Below, piece by piece: positions 8,112 to 15,169 of a stretch of DNA of 53,014 bases. Where the stretch lies: the NCBI GenBank assembly GCA_045611685.1, contig JAZKXO010000076.1:1-53014 (forward strand), read 5' to 3'. The translations under genes were made by a program, and so were the position numbers. Each line of letters begins with the position of its first letter. The stretch's first letter is position 1. Source of the stretch: SIG701 sp045611685. Lineage in GTDB: Bacteria; Bacillota; Clostridia; Oscillospirales; CAG-272. The notes below the pieces were generated by a model. The model was not told the origin of the DNA. It saw only the letters and a list, made by a program, of their open reading frames with translations, and made no database searches.

Positions 8112-8765
8112 ATGGAAAATTTAACGATACGACAAGAGACAGAAAAAGACTACAGAGCCGTAGAAGAGCTGACCCGTGAGGCGTTCTGGAACATCTACAA
8201 GCCGGGGGCGGACGAGCATTATTTCGTACATATGATGAGAAGCCATCCCGATTTCATGCCCGAGCTTGCATTCGTGCTTGAAAAGGACGGCGAGATCGTG
8301 GGCAACATCATGTACACAAAGGCGTGGCTCGAGGACGAGGATGGAAAACGCAAGGAGATCCTCTCTTTCGGTCCCCTTTGCGTTGCGCCCAAATTTCAAA
8401 GGCAGAAGCTTGGCAAGCTACTCATCGAGCATTCCTTTGAGGTGGCTCGGAAGATGGGATACGAAGTGAACATCAACTTCGGCAATCCGGGCAACTACGT
8501 GAGCCGTGGGTTTGTGAGCTGCAAAAAGAAAAACGTGAGCTTTGTTCGTGAAGGTAACTTCCCGACCGCGCTCCTTGTGGCAGAGCTTGTTCCGAACGTA
8601 CTGGACGGCAAGAAGTGGATGTATATCCCGTCCACTGCCGCAGATTGCTGTGAGGACGTTGCCGCTGTCGAGGCATTTGATGCGACCTTTCCGCCCAAGG
8701 AAAAGAAGTGGATGCCGAGCCAAGAGGAATTCTATATTTATAGTCATTCTTCGGTAGTCAGATAA
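8112..8765 (+). CDS. GNAT family N-acetyltransferase (YhbS-like)
   Basis: A 217-residue acetyltransferase starting MENLTIRQETEKDY. The GNAT core is GPLCVAPKFQRQKLGKLLIEHSFEVA, containing the acetyl-CoA-binding RQKLGK turn. The domain lies in the first 140 residues, followed by a substrate-side extension (VNFGNPGNYVSRGF-like segment) common in YhbS-type members. The start at 8112 is chosen because GGAGGT lies just before it. The gene is monocistronic: promoter 7932-7960 upstream and two strong hairpins downstream. The substrate is unknown. Confidence 0.85.
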   Translation: MENLTIRQETEKDYRAVEELTREAFWNIYKPGADEHYFVHMMRSHPDFMPELAFVLEKDGEIVGNIMYTKAWLEDEDGKRKEILSFGPLCVAPKFQRQKLGKLLIEHSFEVARKMGYEVNINFGNPGNYVSRGFVSCKKKNVSFVREGNFPTALLVAELVPNVLDGKKWMYIPSTAADCCEDVAAVEAFDATFPPKEKKWMPSQEEFYIYSHSSVVR

Positions 8766-8771
8766 AAACAC

Positions 8772-8852
8772 CCCAAGAAAACAATGTTTTCTTGGGCGCC
8801 CCGACGTAAAAAGGCCTCTGAGAAGTCGAGAGATTTCTCAGAGGCAATTTTT
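8772..8852 (+). terminator. Two stacked terminators between convergent genes
   Basis: A first hairpin pairs CCCAAGAAAACA (8772-8783) with TGTTTTCTTGGG (8785-8796). A second pairs GCCTCTGAGAA (8814-8824) with TTCTCAGAGGC (8835-8845) and has a T-run on both strands. Together they end the GNAT gene on the plus strand and the regulator gene on the minus strand. Confidence 0.8.
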
Positions 8853-9513
8853 ATCTCTTTTTATAAATCACAAGCTCGGGATTTTCGCCGTTTTCCTCGT
8901 AGGTGCAGACCAAGAGGAAGTCCATATTGGCGGCTATACCGAAGCAACGGTCCCCGCCGAATTCACATTCCAGCTGACTGCCGAGGTAGGTTGCGTTATC
9001 GTCAAGGAATTTGACCTTTTGTCCGTTGGGAAGCGTATATTCCAGATTGACAAACGCACCGGGTAGCACATTAAGACTTTCGACCTTGGGAAGTCCCTCA
9101 ATATGAAGCAGCGTGTTGAATTCGGAGATGATCTGCGCCTTGAATTCCTCAAACTTTTCTTTGCCGCCGAGGTTGATATACTGCTTCCAAAAATCCATAG
9201 TAAAATCGCCGTCGGCGTAGCACCATCCGCAGTAATGCTCATTGAATGAACCGTCTTTCTCGCGGCTGATGTCGGTGTCCGAAAGCTTCATACCGCAGCA
9301 TTCACAAACGAGCTCGCGAGGACAACCGAGAAGCGTATTGATGGAAACGTCAAACAGCTTGGAGAGGAGCTTGAGCGTTTCGGTGTTGGGAATCGTTTCA
9401 CCGTTCTCCCAACGGCTGACCGCTTGACGGGTGACGAATACCTTTTCTGCAAGCTCGTCCTGGGAGAGCCCGTGCTTTGTTCTGAGTTCAAGGATAATAT
9501 CTTTGGTTTCCAT
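8851..9513 (-). CDS. XRE-family regulator with zinc-ribbon domain
   Basis: A 220-residue protein. Residues 1-60 are a classic XRE helix-turn-helix (HGLSQDELAEKVFVTRQAVSRWENG). Next comes a zinc ribbon with CECCGM and CGWC pairs, then a C-terminal domain of about 110 residues that I do not recognise. This layout is common in Clostridia for putative transcriptional regulators whose zinc ribbon senses or contacts a partner. The start at 9513 has an AAGGCGG-like ribosome site and begins METKDIILELR, exactly where XRE domains usually start; the upstream codons are ignored. A consensus promoter lies at 9544-9572. Confidence 0.82.
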   Translation of the reverse strand: METKDIILELRTKHGLSQDELAEKVFVTRQAVSRWENGETIPNTETLKLLSKLFDVSINTLLGCPRELVCECCGMKLSDTDISREKDGSFNEHYCGWCYADGDFTMDFWKQYINLGGKEKFEEFKAQIISEFNTLLHIEGLPKVESLNVLPGAFVNLEYTLPNGQKVKFLDDNATYLGSQLECEFGGDRCFGIAANMDFLLVCTYEENGENPELVIYKKR

Positions 9514-9543
9514 ACGATTACCGCCTTTGATTACTGTGCTTTC

Positions 9544-9572
9544 ATTATAGCAAATTTTAGCGCAAGTTTCAA
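9544..9572 (-). promoter_or_regulatory. Sigma-A promoter of the XRE/zinc-ribbon gene
   Basis: On the minus strand: -35 TTGAAA (9572-9567), a 17-bp spacer, -10 TATAAT (9549-9544), about 30 bp upstream of the ATG. Confidence 0.8.
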
Positions 9573-9586
9573 GCAACGCGTTGTTG

Positions 9587-9621
9587 CCTTTTCTTTGTCT
9601 ACTGCGGGGCAATGATTGACA
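9587..9621 (+). repeat. 35-bp dispersed repeat, copy 2
   Basis: Matches copy 1 at 11 of the first 11 bases and across TACTGCG and GGCAA, ending TTGACA. It follows a small GCAAC/GTTGTTGC hairpin. It lies just upstream of the XRE promoter, between the XRE and HNH genes. Confidence 0.6.
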
Positions 9622-9658
9622 TTGGTACCGCTATATCGGTTCCTATGGAAATGATATA

Positions 9659-9699
9659 GCCGATGAGGTTTCGATCGATTCCTCATCGGCTTGGTTTTT
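9659..9699 (+). terminator. Terminator-like hairpin without an upstream plus-strand gene
   Basis: GCCGATGAGG (9659-9668) pairs perfectly with CCTCATCGGC (9681-9690), followed by TTGGTTTTTG. The T-run is on the plus strand, although no plus-strand gene lies upstream. It either ends an unseen short transcript or blocks antisense reading into the HNH gene. Confidence 0.6.
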
Positions 9700-9710
9700 G
9701 TATGCTATGT

Positions 9711-10979
9711 TTAGTGTCTATTTACTTCCTCGTAAAGTTTGGCATATATGTAGAATGGCTCTTTCCAATCCTCATAATATCTTAAAATTACGTCGCGTGA
9801 AGGCAGTCCTAATTTTGCAAGATCTTTACCTTGTGGAATTGTATTATCGTCCTTTACCCATTTTGATATGATATCGTCAACTTCTCGTTTGCTGTATTTT
9901 GCTTTTTTACTCACCAACACAGTTATTCCTTGTTCTTTACAAAACGCGGCGAATGTACCATATCTTTTTGAAATGGTAGATGGAGATATTTCAAAAGTTT
10001 CATAAAACATTTTTTGAGATTCAACGACACGTTCATGACCTTCAAAATAGTCATCAACTGCTTTTGTTATTTCTTCTTTAGAAATAAATTCATTTACTTC
10101 GGTTACTACCGAACCTACCGCTGCCTGATAATTGGCTAAAGAATCGAAAAACCTATAAACCACTTTTGATGTTGGCAGCTGATTTTCAGCTTTTAAATCT
10201 TTTTGTGTTATTTTACCATGCTTGTTTACAAAACGTTTTCCATATTCAATAGCCGTTTCACGCGTCCAAGAAATCGGAACGTTCAAACCGCACAATTCTC
10301 TTTTTATATCTGTAAAGTTTTTAAGTTCCGGATAATAATTGAGAACACATGGGATAGAAGGCAATTTGTTTGATTTTTTCATATCCTTCTGTGCTATATC
10401 ACCATTTTTAGCAACAAAAGAAACTAACGCTCCCTTGATGGTTTCACGATTCCAACTGTACGAAAGATCCTCTATTCCAAACGCCTTTTTTAAATTTGTC
10501 AATCCGCCGTAATACTGAATAACATAATGAATAGATGGCAACTTGTTGTATTCTCTTCCAAAATCAACTTTGCTGATATCTCCCTTTTTCTTTATAAAAG
10601 CGGCAATCATAGCATCAAACAACTCTTTAGTCATTCCTGCACTCGATTCATATATTTCTACATCTACATCATCGCCGCCGGCTGACTCAACCTCGCTCAA
10701 TGAAACTCCGTTCAAGAACGATTTCGCTTTCTCTTCAAGAATAAAATCTTTCAACTCCTTGTCGTTTTTCTTTAGATTACATTCTGCGCATAACAATTGG
10801 CAGTTCTCAAGAGTAGATTTGCCGCCTTTTGCATACGGATAAATATGATCAAAGTGACATTCCTTAATAGATGAAAGAGCTTCGCCGCATGCTTCGCAAC
10901 AAATCTTTCCACTGTTCTTTTCAAGATTATTTTTTATAACCTCTAATTTTACACTATCCGAAAAATCTCGAGTATTCAT
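9711..10979 (-). CDS. HNH endonuclease with five homing-type DNA-binding repeats
   Basis: A 422-residue protein. The N-terminus is an HNH nuclease of treble-clef type: CEAC at 28-31, HFDH at 42-45, Asn59 and CAEC at 64-67. It is followed by about five copies of a 55-65-residue module. Each module has a helix with (S/W)xRExx, a basic turn and a LPS...V..YY..L motif, as in KLPSIHYVIQYYGGL, KLPSIPCVLNYYPEL and QLPTSKVVYRFFDSL. These match the HNH-associated repeat of homing-type endonucleases, where each module contacts DNA. It is AT-rich compared with its neighbours, has GGAG before the ATG, and is the last gene before the tRNA attachment site. It could be a homing or defence nuclease. Confidence 0.85.
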   Translation of the reverse strand: MNTRDFSDSVKLEVIKNNLEKNSGKICCEACGEALSSIKECHFDHIYPYAKGGKSTLENCQLLCAECNLKKNDKELKDFILEEKAKSFLNGVSLSEVESAGGDDVDVEIYESSAGMTKELFDAMIAAFIKKKGDISKVDFGREYNKLPSIHYVIQYYGGLTNLKKAFGIEDLSYSWNRETIKGALVSFVAKNGDIAQKDMKKSNKLPSIPCVLNYYPELKNFTDIKRELCGLNVPISWTRETAIEYGKRFVNKHGKITQKDLKAENQLPTSKVVYRFFDSLANYQAAVGSVVTEVNEFISKEEITKAVDDYFEGHERVVESQKMFYETFEISPSTISKRYGTFAAFCKEQGITVLVSKKAKYSKREVDDIISKWVKDDNTIPQGKDLAKLGLPSRDVILRYYEDWKEPFYIYAKLYEEVNRH

Positions 10980-11089
10980 AACGACAACTCCTTTGAAAAT
11001 CCATCATCATACATATTATAACAAATTTGCGGAACAAAGTCAATCATTCCCAACAAAATAGCGGGCATCTTTGTTTTCTGTTTGCCCAT

Positions 11090-11124
11090 ACTATTTTTTG
11101 TTTACTGCGTCGCAACCGTTGACA
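11090..11124 (+). repeat. 35-bp dispersed repeat, copy 3
   Basis: TTTTTTGTTTACTGCG, two variable bases, GCAACCGTTGACA, preceded by a GGGCA/TGCCC hairpin. It lies upstream of the HNH gene in the same orientation as the other copies. Confidence 0.6.
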
Positions 11125-11183
11125 TTTATATAATCTCAAAAGGCCTTGACAAAGTCGCGATTCAGAGTTAACATACACACGAC

Positions 11184-11227
11184 AAAGCTCCCCCGAGATG
11201 GTTTTCATCTTATCGGGGGAGCTTTTT
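11184..11227 (+). terminator. Strong terminator hairpin in the 10980-11363 gap
   Basis: AAAGCTCCCCCGA pairs with TCGGGGGAGCTTT around a 16-nt loop, with a T5 tail on the plus strand. No gene was found in this gap. Besides this hairpin it holds repeat copy 3, the 10-bp repeats and the tRNA fragment. Confidence 0.75.
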
Positions 11228-11310
11228 GTTGACCACAGTTTATCCCACTTTGACGCACGGAGTACACGGAAACAGTGTGCACGAGAGGTCAGGAGAGGGT
11301 CTAAAAATAA

Positions 11311-11350
11311 TTAGAAAGCATTAGAAATGATGTGAAAGCAATAGAAACAA
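11311..11350 (+). repeat. Four tandem 10-bp repeats beside the attachment site
   Basis: TTAGAAAGCA, TTAGAAATGA, TGTGAAAGCA and ATAGAAACAA follow one another without gaps, consensus NTRGAAANNA. The array ends 13 bp before the tRNA core. Tandem helical-phase repeats next to an att core are typical arm-type binding sites of tyrosine recombinases. Confidence 0.6.
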
Positions 11351-11363
11351 GGTTTACGCCGCT

Positions 11364-11409
11364 GTTTGGGACCAAGATGGCGCAGGTTCGATTCCTGTCA
11401 CTCCGACCA
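11364..11409 (+). pseudogene. tRNA-Pro(TGG) 3' half: island attachment site (attR)
   Basis: From the anticodon loop onward the sequence is a perfect tRNA: loop TTTGGGA (anticodon TGG, 11365-11371), anticodon stem CCAAG, variable bases, T-stem GCAGG, T-loop TTCGATT, CCTGT, acceptor strand CACTCCG, discriminator A and encoded CCA. Upstream bases do not complete the anticodon stem or any D-arm, so the gene is not functional here. A break at the anticodon loop is where many tRNA-targeting integrases cross over. Confidence 0.8.
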
Positions 11410-11411
11410 GT

Positions 11412-11446
11412 GTGAGTGTCCATAAGGGCACTCACATTTTTTATAT
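11412..11446 (+). terminator. Native terminator of the tRNA-Pro locus
   Basis: GTGAGTGTCC pairs with GGGCACTCAC around an ATAA loop, followed by ATTTTTTAT. It starts right after the tRNA CCA, which supports 11410 onward being the original chromosomal flank. Confidence 0.75.
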
Positions 11447-11469
11447 TTGTTATGAACATTCCGACCAAA

Positions 11470-11513
11470 AATCAGCCAAAAACAAGTCTTTTGAGACACG
11501 TTTTCGGCTGATT
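11470..11513. repeat. Inverted repeat of unknown role
   Basis: AATCAGCC (11470-11477) pairs with GGCTGATT (11506-11513), with an inner AAAAC/GTTTT pairing. The loop holds no T-run terminator. It lies in the non-coding stretch between the tRNA terminator and the next gene. Confidence 0.4.
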
Positions 11514-11569
11514 CATTGTACAGGTTTCGCAAATGGGGATTTTTTGACCACAGAGAAATTACAAGCAAA

Positions 11570-11605
11570 AACACCGATGAGGTTTTCCTTGTCCTCACCG
11601 GTGTT
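11570..11605 (-). terminator. Terminator of the TetR operon
   Basis: On the minus strand AACACCGGTGAGG pairs with CCTCATCGGTGTT, followed by TTTTGC. It overlaps the stop codon of the membrane protein gene at 11595. Confidence 0.65.
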
Positions 11606-12203
11606 CGTTTATTGTCCTGTCATTCAGAGAACGCAACCGAATTCTTTCCTTCCGCACCAAGTTAAATCCAAGCAAAAATACAATCATGCAGACAGCGCTG
11701 CCGGTTGCAGCGTTCATAATGCGTATTTCTGCCTCCGTCATTCCCTCAAAGGAAACGAGCATCGACCTCTGCAGCGAGAAAACCGAAACAAAAGCTGTAG
11801 TAAAGGAAATATTTCGCAGTGTCACCACCTTTGCGGAGCGGACATGACGGGCTTTTACCAAATTCACCGTTGCATGCGTGATTTTCGTGAACGCATATAC
11901 AGCAATAGCAATCATGATGATCTCGTGAAAGACCGTCCCTCTGTTCTCCGCAACAGTGAGCGCCACGGTTCCGGCGAGCGGCACGGACAGTACCATCAGC
12001 ATATTCCCGGCGAATCTGGTGACAAACCGGCCATTTTGTTTTGTCATAATGACAGCAAATCGGGCGGTGCTTAGAATCACGTAATAGACGCCAACCGTGA
12101 ACAGCCACCACGAGCGCTCTATCACGCCGAAAACGATGTGATACGCGCTGAACGCAATATTGAACGCGAGGCTGACGAGCGCGGATTTAAGGATTCTGTC
12201 CAC
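11595..12203 (-). CDS. Integral membrane protein, unknown function
   Basis: A 202-residue, strongly hydrophobic protein with about five or six membrane segments (for example LVSLAFNIAFSAYHIVFGVI, WWLFTVGVYYVIL and IIMIAIAVYAFTKI). I recognise no transport or enzymatic motif. The GTG start at 12203 lies inside the end of the tetR-like gene, an overlap of 17 bp, so the pair is cotranscribed and coupled. Membrane proteins in this position are often the target or effector of the neighbouring TetR regulator. That role is inferred, not shown. Confidence 0.65.
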   Translation of the reverse strand: MDRILKSALVSLAFNIAFSAYHIVFGVIERSWWLFTVGVYYVILSTARFAVIMTKQNGRFVTRFAGNMLMVLSVPLAGTVALTVAENRGTVFHEIIMIAIAVYAFTKITHATVNLVKARHVRSAKVVTLRNISFTTAFVSVFSLQRSMLVSFEGMTEAEIRIMNAATGSAVCMIVFLLGFNLVRKERIRLRSLNDRTINEHR

Positions 12204-12792
12204 GGATCTTCAGCTTTCCGAGAACGCACTCGGTGATGACACCGATAATGGTATCAATACTGTCGGCACAGCCATCGGCGAGCCATTCCATAACGATTGC
12301 CGTAATTCCCGAAAGGTAGAACTTCATGACATAGGCTCTTGTGTTTTCAGGAAAATCAAACCGTTCAAGAATCGGGTCGAAAATGTAGGCAAACATCTTT
12401 TCATATACCTTATCAAATCCCATAGAGCCAAGCTCACGCACGGCGGTTTTGAACAGCCGCTGATTGTCCTTTATAAAATTCAGATACGGTATCAGATATT
12501 CGGGCGTGATAAACAAAAGATCCCCCAGATCCGTTTGTGAATAGCGAAGAGTGATACTTTCCGTGTCAACGGTAAAATAGGAACAAAAGCGGTCAAGGAT
12601 ATGCTGAGTGGCTTCCTTTAAGAGATCGGACGTGTTATCGTAGTGCAGGTAAAAAGTGGAGCGGTTCACACCTGCCTTGTCGCAGATTTCCTTGACGGTG
12701 ATATACGCAAACTCCTTCTTTTCAAGAAGCGCGATGAGGGCTTCGTCTATTTTTACCGCTGTATTAAAATATTTGCTTTCATTCTTGTTCAC
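12187..12792 (-). CDS. TetR/AcrR-family transcriptional regulator
   Basis: A 201-residue TetR-type repressor. The N-terminal DNA-binding helix-turn-helix is ITVKEICDKAGVNRSTFYLHYDN (about residues 31-53), with the typical Tyr-Phe/Tyr-x-H-Y ending. The C-terminal ligand-binding part resembles the TetR_C group found with DhaS-like regulators in Firmicutes (FLSGITAIVMEWLADGC). The ligand is unknown. It is the middle gene of a leftward trio with two membrane proteins. The inverted repeat at 13225-13252, upstream of the first gene, is its likely operator. Confidence 0.88.
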   Translation of the reverse strand: MNKNESKYFNTAVKIDEALIALLEKKEFAYITVKEICDKAGVNRSTFYLHYDNTSDLLKEATQHILDRFCSYFTVDTESITLRYSQTDLGDLLFITPEYLIPYLNFIKDNQRLFKTAVRELGSMGFDKVYEKMFAYIFDPILERFDFPENTRAYVMKFYLSGITAIVMEWLADGCADSIDTIIGVITECVLGKLKIRGQNP

Positions 12793-12813
12793 GGTACGCC
12801 CTCCTTTCCCAAA

Positions 12814-13167
12814 TTATTTTCCCTCGCTGATCTCTCTTGCAAGCTCCACGATCTCAAACGCATATTTCTTTTTACCGGTTTCAAGCATCTTTTTGTAGAT
12901 AGGATAGTTGATACCTGTACAGGTGAAGCCGATCACACCAAGCAGAAGTCCGAGGACAGTAAACGGGAGCGTGCCGCCGATGACCTGCATAGACAGGCAC
13001 ATACCAAGACCTGCCACTAATGCGGAAATGATACCGAATGTGTAGGTAAATATCGTCGCAGGCATTTTTGCCTTTGTATCGAGTTTGCGAAGTGCCACGA
13101 TTTTGGAGTTGTCCTTAGGAGCGTACTCCTTGGCGATGGATTCTGCGTAGATTTTGTCCGTGTTCAT
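12814..13167 (-). CDS. Small membrane protein of the TetR operon
   Basis: A 117-residue protein with two membrane helices in its middle (TIFTYTFGIISALVAGLGMC and LPFTVLGLLLGVIGFTCTGI) and a charged C-terminus (KKMLETGKKKYAFEIVELAREISEGK). Similar short proteins are often listed only as conserved membrane proteins in Clostridia, and I know of no tested function. The start follows a GGAG-type site. It is the first gene of the leftward operon, with a TACAAT -10 at about 13200 and a perfect inverted repeat further upstream. Confidence 0.75.
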   Translation of the reverse strand: MNTDKIYAESIAKEYAPKDNSKIVALRKLDTKAKMPATIFTYTFGIISALVAGLGMCLSMQVIGGTLPFTVLGLLLGVIGFTCTGINYPIYKKMLETGKKKYAFEIVELAREISEGK

Positions 13168-13224
13168 TCTGTTATCTCCTTTTTATTTGATGTCTATATT
13201 GTACCAAATGAAAAAGAAATTCGG

Positions 13225-13252
13225 AACAACACGTTTCGTCAAATGTGTTGTT
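13225..13252. promoter_or_regulatory. Candidate TetR operator
   Basis: Perfect inverted repeat AACAACAC-N12-GTGTTGTT, 58 bp upstream of the first gene of the TetR operon. The size and symmetry suit a TetR dimer. A T-run follows on the plus strand, so it could also act as a terminator, but no plus-strand gene ends here. The rest of the 13168-13521 gap holds only the promoter at 13429. Confidence 0.5.
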
Positions 13253-13428
13253 TTTAGATTGTTTTTATTATATCGCATAAGTGGTATTTGTTCAAGTTGG
13301 ATCGTATGAACAGTACTGACATCGCTGTGGGAAGTTTTTTCTTACATTGTCGCATTCGCTGCGCCATGATACCTAAATGTGGTGATATATCTGACCATTT
13401 AGAAGTAATCATAACTTCCTTGATCTTC

Positions 13429-13457
13429 TTGTAAAATCCGCAGTTCTATGCTACAAT
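13429..13457 (+). promoter_or_regulatory. Sigma-A promoter of the YdcF-like gene
   Basis: -35 TTGTAA (13429-13434), a 17-bp spacer and -10 TACAAT (13452-13457), about 60 bp before the ATG at 13522. Confidence 0.75.
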
Positions 13458-13521
13458 AAATTGACCGGAATTCCTTATTATGCAAATCACAACACGCGTC
13501 ACGCGAAGGAAACCAATACGT

Positions 13522-14322
13522 ATGAACTACTTTTCTAAAACCGATAAAATATTTTCCCGCATTTACTGCATCTTTGGTATTTTCACCCTGATCTGCTTTG
13601 GGTCTTATCTTTTGAAACTGATCATTGCTCCCGAAGGGGCGTTTCCGCTTTTTGTAACGCTTTCGGTAATGCTCGGCGTAATTCTTCCTTTTTTATTTCG
13701 CAAGTTTCTCCGAGCCGGACTCGGCAAGATATATCTTTTTATGAAAATCTTCATGGCGAGTGCGATGGTGTTTTATGGGGTTACCTTTGCCATTCTGGTA
13801 GGGTACATCCACCTCTCCCCGAGCGCACAGCCGAGCGTGCAGGCTGACGGCACGGAAAACGTATACGTCGTTTTTGGGGCGAAAGTGAAGGCTGACGGAC
13901 CGGCAAAAACGCTCGCCTCGCGTCTTGAGGTTGCCGTAGATGCAATGCGCAAGGACAGCGGTGCCGTGTGCATCGTCAGCGGAGGGCAGGGAAGTGACGA
14001 GCCGTTCACGGAGGCATCCTCTATGCGTGACTATATGGTTGAGCGAGGCATTTCTCCCGATCGCATCTTCCTTGAGGAGAAAGCGTCCAATACAAAAGAG
14101 AATATCCTATATTCCGTAGGCTTGATCGAACAGCATGGCCTTACCGACCGACAGATCATCTGCATCTCCTCAGAAACGCATATCCCGCGGATACGGCTGA
14201 TGTGTTCGCGCTTGGATGTTGACGCTCAGTACATAAAGGCGGAAACTCCGATGAAGGTGTTTTTGTTTACGACGTGGGTGAGAGAATATCTCTCCTACGT
14301 AAAAATGCTCATCGGTGCTTGA
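13522..14322 (+). CDS. YdcF/ElyC-like membrane protein (DUF218)
   Basis: A 266-residue protein with three N-terminal membrane helices (within residues 1-100) followed by a DUF218 domain. The signature is VYVVFGAKVKADGPAKTLASRLE and SGGQGSDEPFTEASSMRDYMVERGI, with ASNTKENILYS and an SSETHIPR motif further on. DUF218 proteins such as ElyC and SanA are tied to envelope homeostasis and handle nucleotide- or lipid-linked substrates; the reaction here is unknown. The ATG at 13522 is used because an AAGGA site precedes it. The gene is monocistronic with its own promoter. Confidence 0.82.
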   Translation: MNYFSKTDKIFSRIYCIFGIFTLICFGSYLLKLIIAPEGAFPLFVTLSVMLGVILPFLFRKFLRAGLGKIYLFMKIFMASAMVFYGVTFAILVGYIHLSPSAQPSVQADGTENVYVVFGAKVKADGPAKTLASRLEVAVDAMRKDSGAVCIVSGGQGSDEPFTEASSMRDYMVERGISPDRIFLEEKASNTKENILYSVGLIEQHGLTDRQIICISSETHIPRIRLMCSRLDVDAQYIKAETPMKVFLFTTWVREYLSYVKMLIGA

Positions 14323-14497
14323 CGGGGCTGAAATGCTGCGTGCTGTTGCATTTTTGTTCTTGACACCTCTGATGCGGTAAAACCGATTACAGACAAAGGC
14401 GCAAATTTACTTATTCGCATAGAAATGATTACCTCGCTGTATAGCGTTATTAAATTCAGGAAAAAGTAATAGTAGCAAATATACGGAGGTAATCAAA

Positions 14498-15163
14498 ATG
14501 TTCAAACACGAGAAAATGCTTTTCCATCCTGTTGAGATTGAAAGACCTAATCCGCAGTATGCGGCGCTTTTGCAAGAGCAACTCGGCGGCGGGAACGGTG
14601 AGCTGAAAGCGGCCATGCAGTATATGTCTCAAAGTTTCAGAATCAAAGACCCCGAAATTAAGGATTTGTTCCTCGATATTGCCGCCGAGGAACTGGGCCA
14701 CATGGAAATGGTTGCCCAAACGATAAACCTTTTGAACGGGCATGATGTCGACGCCACGAAAGTGCCCTCGGGTGAAATTCAGACGCACGTTATTCTCGGA
14801 CTGAACCCCGGACTAATCAATGCATCCGGGTATTCTTGGACCGCCGACTACGTTACGGTTACGGGGGATTTGTGTGCTGACCTTCTGAGCAACATTGCAT
14901 CCGAACAGCGTGCAAAGGTTGTATATGAATATCTTTACCGTCAAATAGAAGACAAAAAGGTGCGCGAAACCATTGATTTTCTTTTGAACCGCGAAGAAGC
15001 GCATAATCAAATGTTTCGCGACGCTTTTAACAAAGTCCAAAATTCGGGTTCAAACCGTGATTTCGGAACAACGCAGGCGGCAAAAATGTATTTTTCCATG
15101 TCGGATCCGGGTCCCAATGCTTTTGCTACAGGCGAAACAAAACCCGTATCTTTCGATAAATAA
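14498..15163 (+). CDS. cotJC: CotJC-type spore coat protein (manganese catalase family), chromosomal copy
   Basis: A 221-residue CotJC/manganese-catalase protein, almost identical to the island copy at 6469: 9 substitutions in 221 residues, mostly conservative. The same putative metal ligands are present in AEELGHMEM and NREEAHNQMF. The coding sequence differs at many third positions and is more AT-rich than the island copy. CGGAGGT precedes the ATG. It has no cotJA or cotJB neighbour and is followed by a strong terminator, so it is monocistronic. A sporulation promoter is expected upstream (14323-14497), but I could not identify one with confidence. Confidence 0.9.
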   Translation: MFKHEKMLFHPVEIERPNPQYAALLQEQLGGGNGELKAAMQYMSQSFRIKDPEIKDLFLDIAAEELGHMEMVAQTINLLNGHDVDATKVPSGEIQTHVILGLNPGLINASGYSWTADYVTVTGDLCADLLSNIASEQRAKVVYEYLYRQIEDKKVRETIDFLLNREEAHNQMFRDAFNKVQNSGSNRDFGTTQAAKMYFSMSDPGPNAFATGETKPVSFDK

Positions 15164-15169
15164 AATAAG

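Larger units (their letters stand above)
1..11409. mobile_element. Right part of a genomic island in tRNA-Pro(TGG)
   Basis: The segment ends at 11409 in a 46-bp copy of the 3' half of a tRNA-Pro gene. Just before it are four 10-bp direct repeats, and just after it is a tRNA-type terminator. Integrases that use tRNA genes leave this pattern: a rebuilt tRNA at one end and a 3' fragment at the other. The fragment is on the plus strand, so the intact tRNA and probably the integrase should lie left of base 1. The contents fit an island: a restriction-modification and McrBC operon, an HNH endonuclease and genes of visibly lower GC than the chromosome to the right. A cotJC coat gene and two acetyltransferases are also inside. 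Extent and type (ICE, phage remnant, island) are inferred. Confidence 0.55.

Noticed and set aside
11119..11134. TTGACA followed by TATAAT in repeat copy 3 as a promoter
   Set aside because: The two boxes are only four to five bases apart, so they cannot form a sigma-A promoter; the other repeat copies have no -10 box.
11412..12074. 220-codon plus-strand frame
   Set aside because: Starts inside the tRNA terminator and lies antisense to a membrane protein gene with a clear partner operon.
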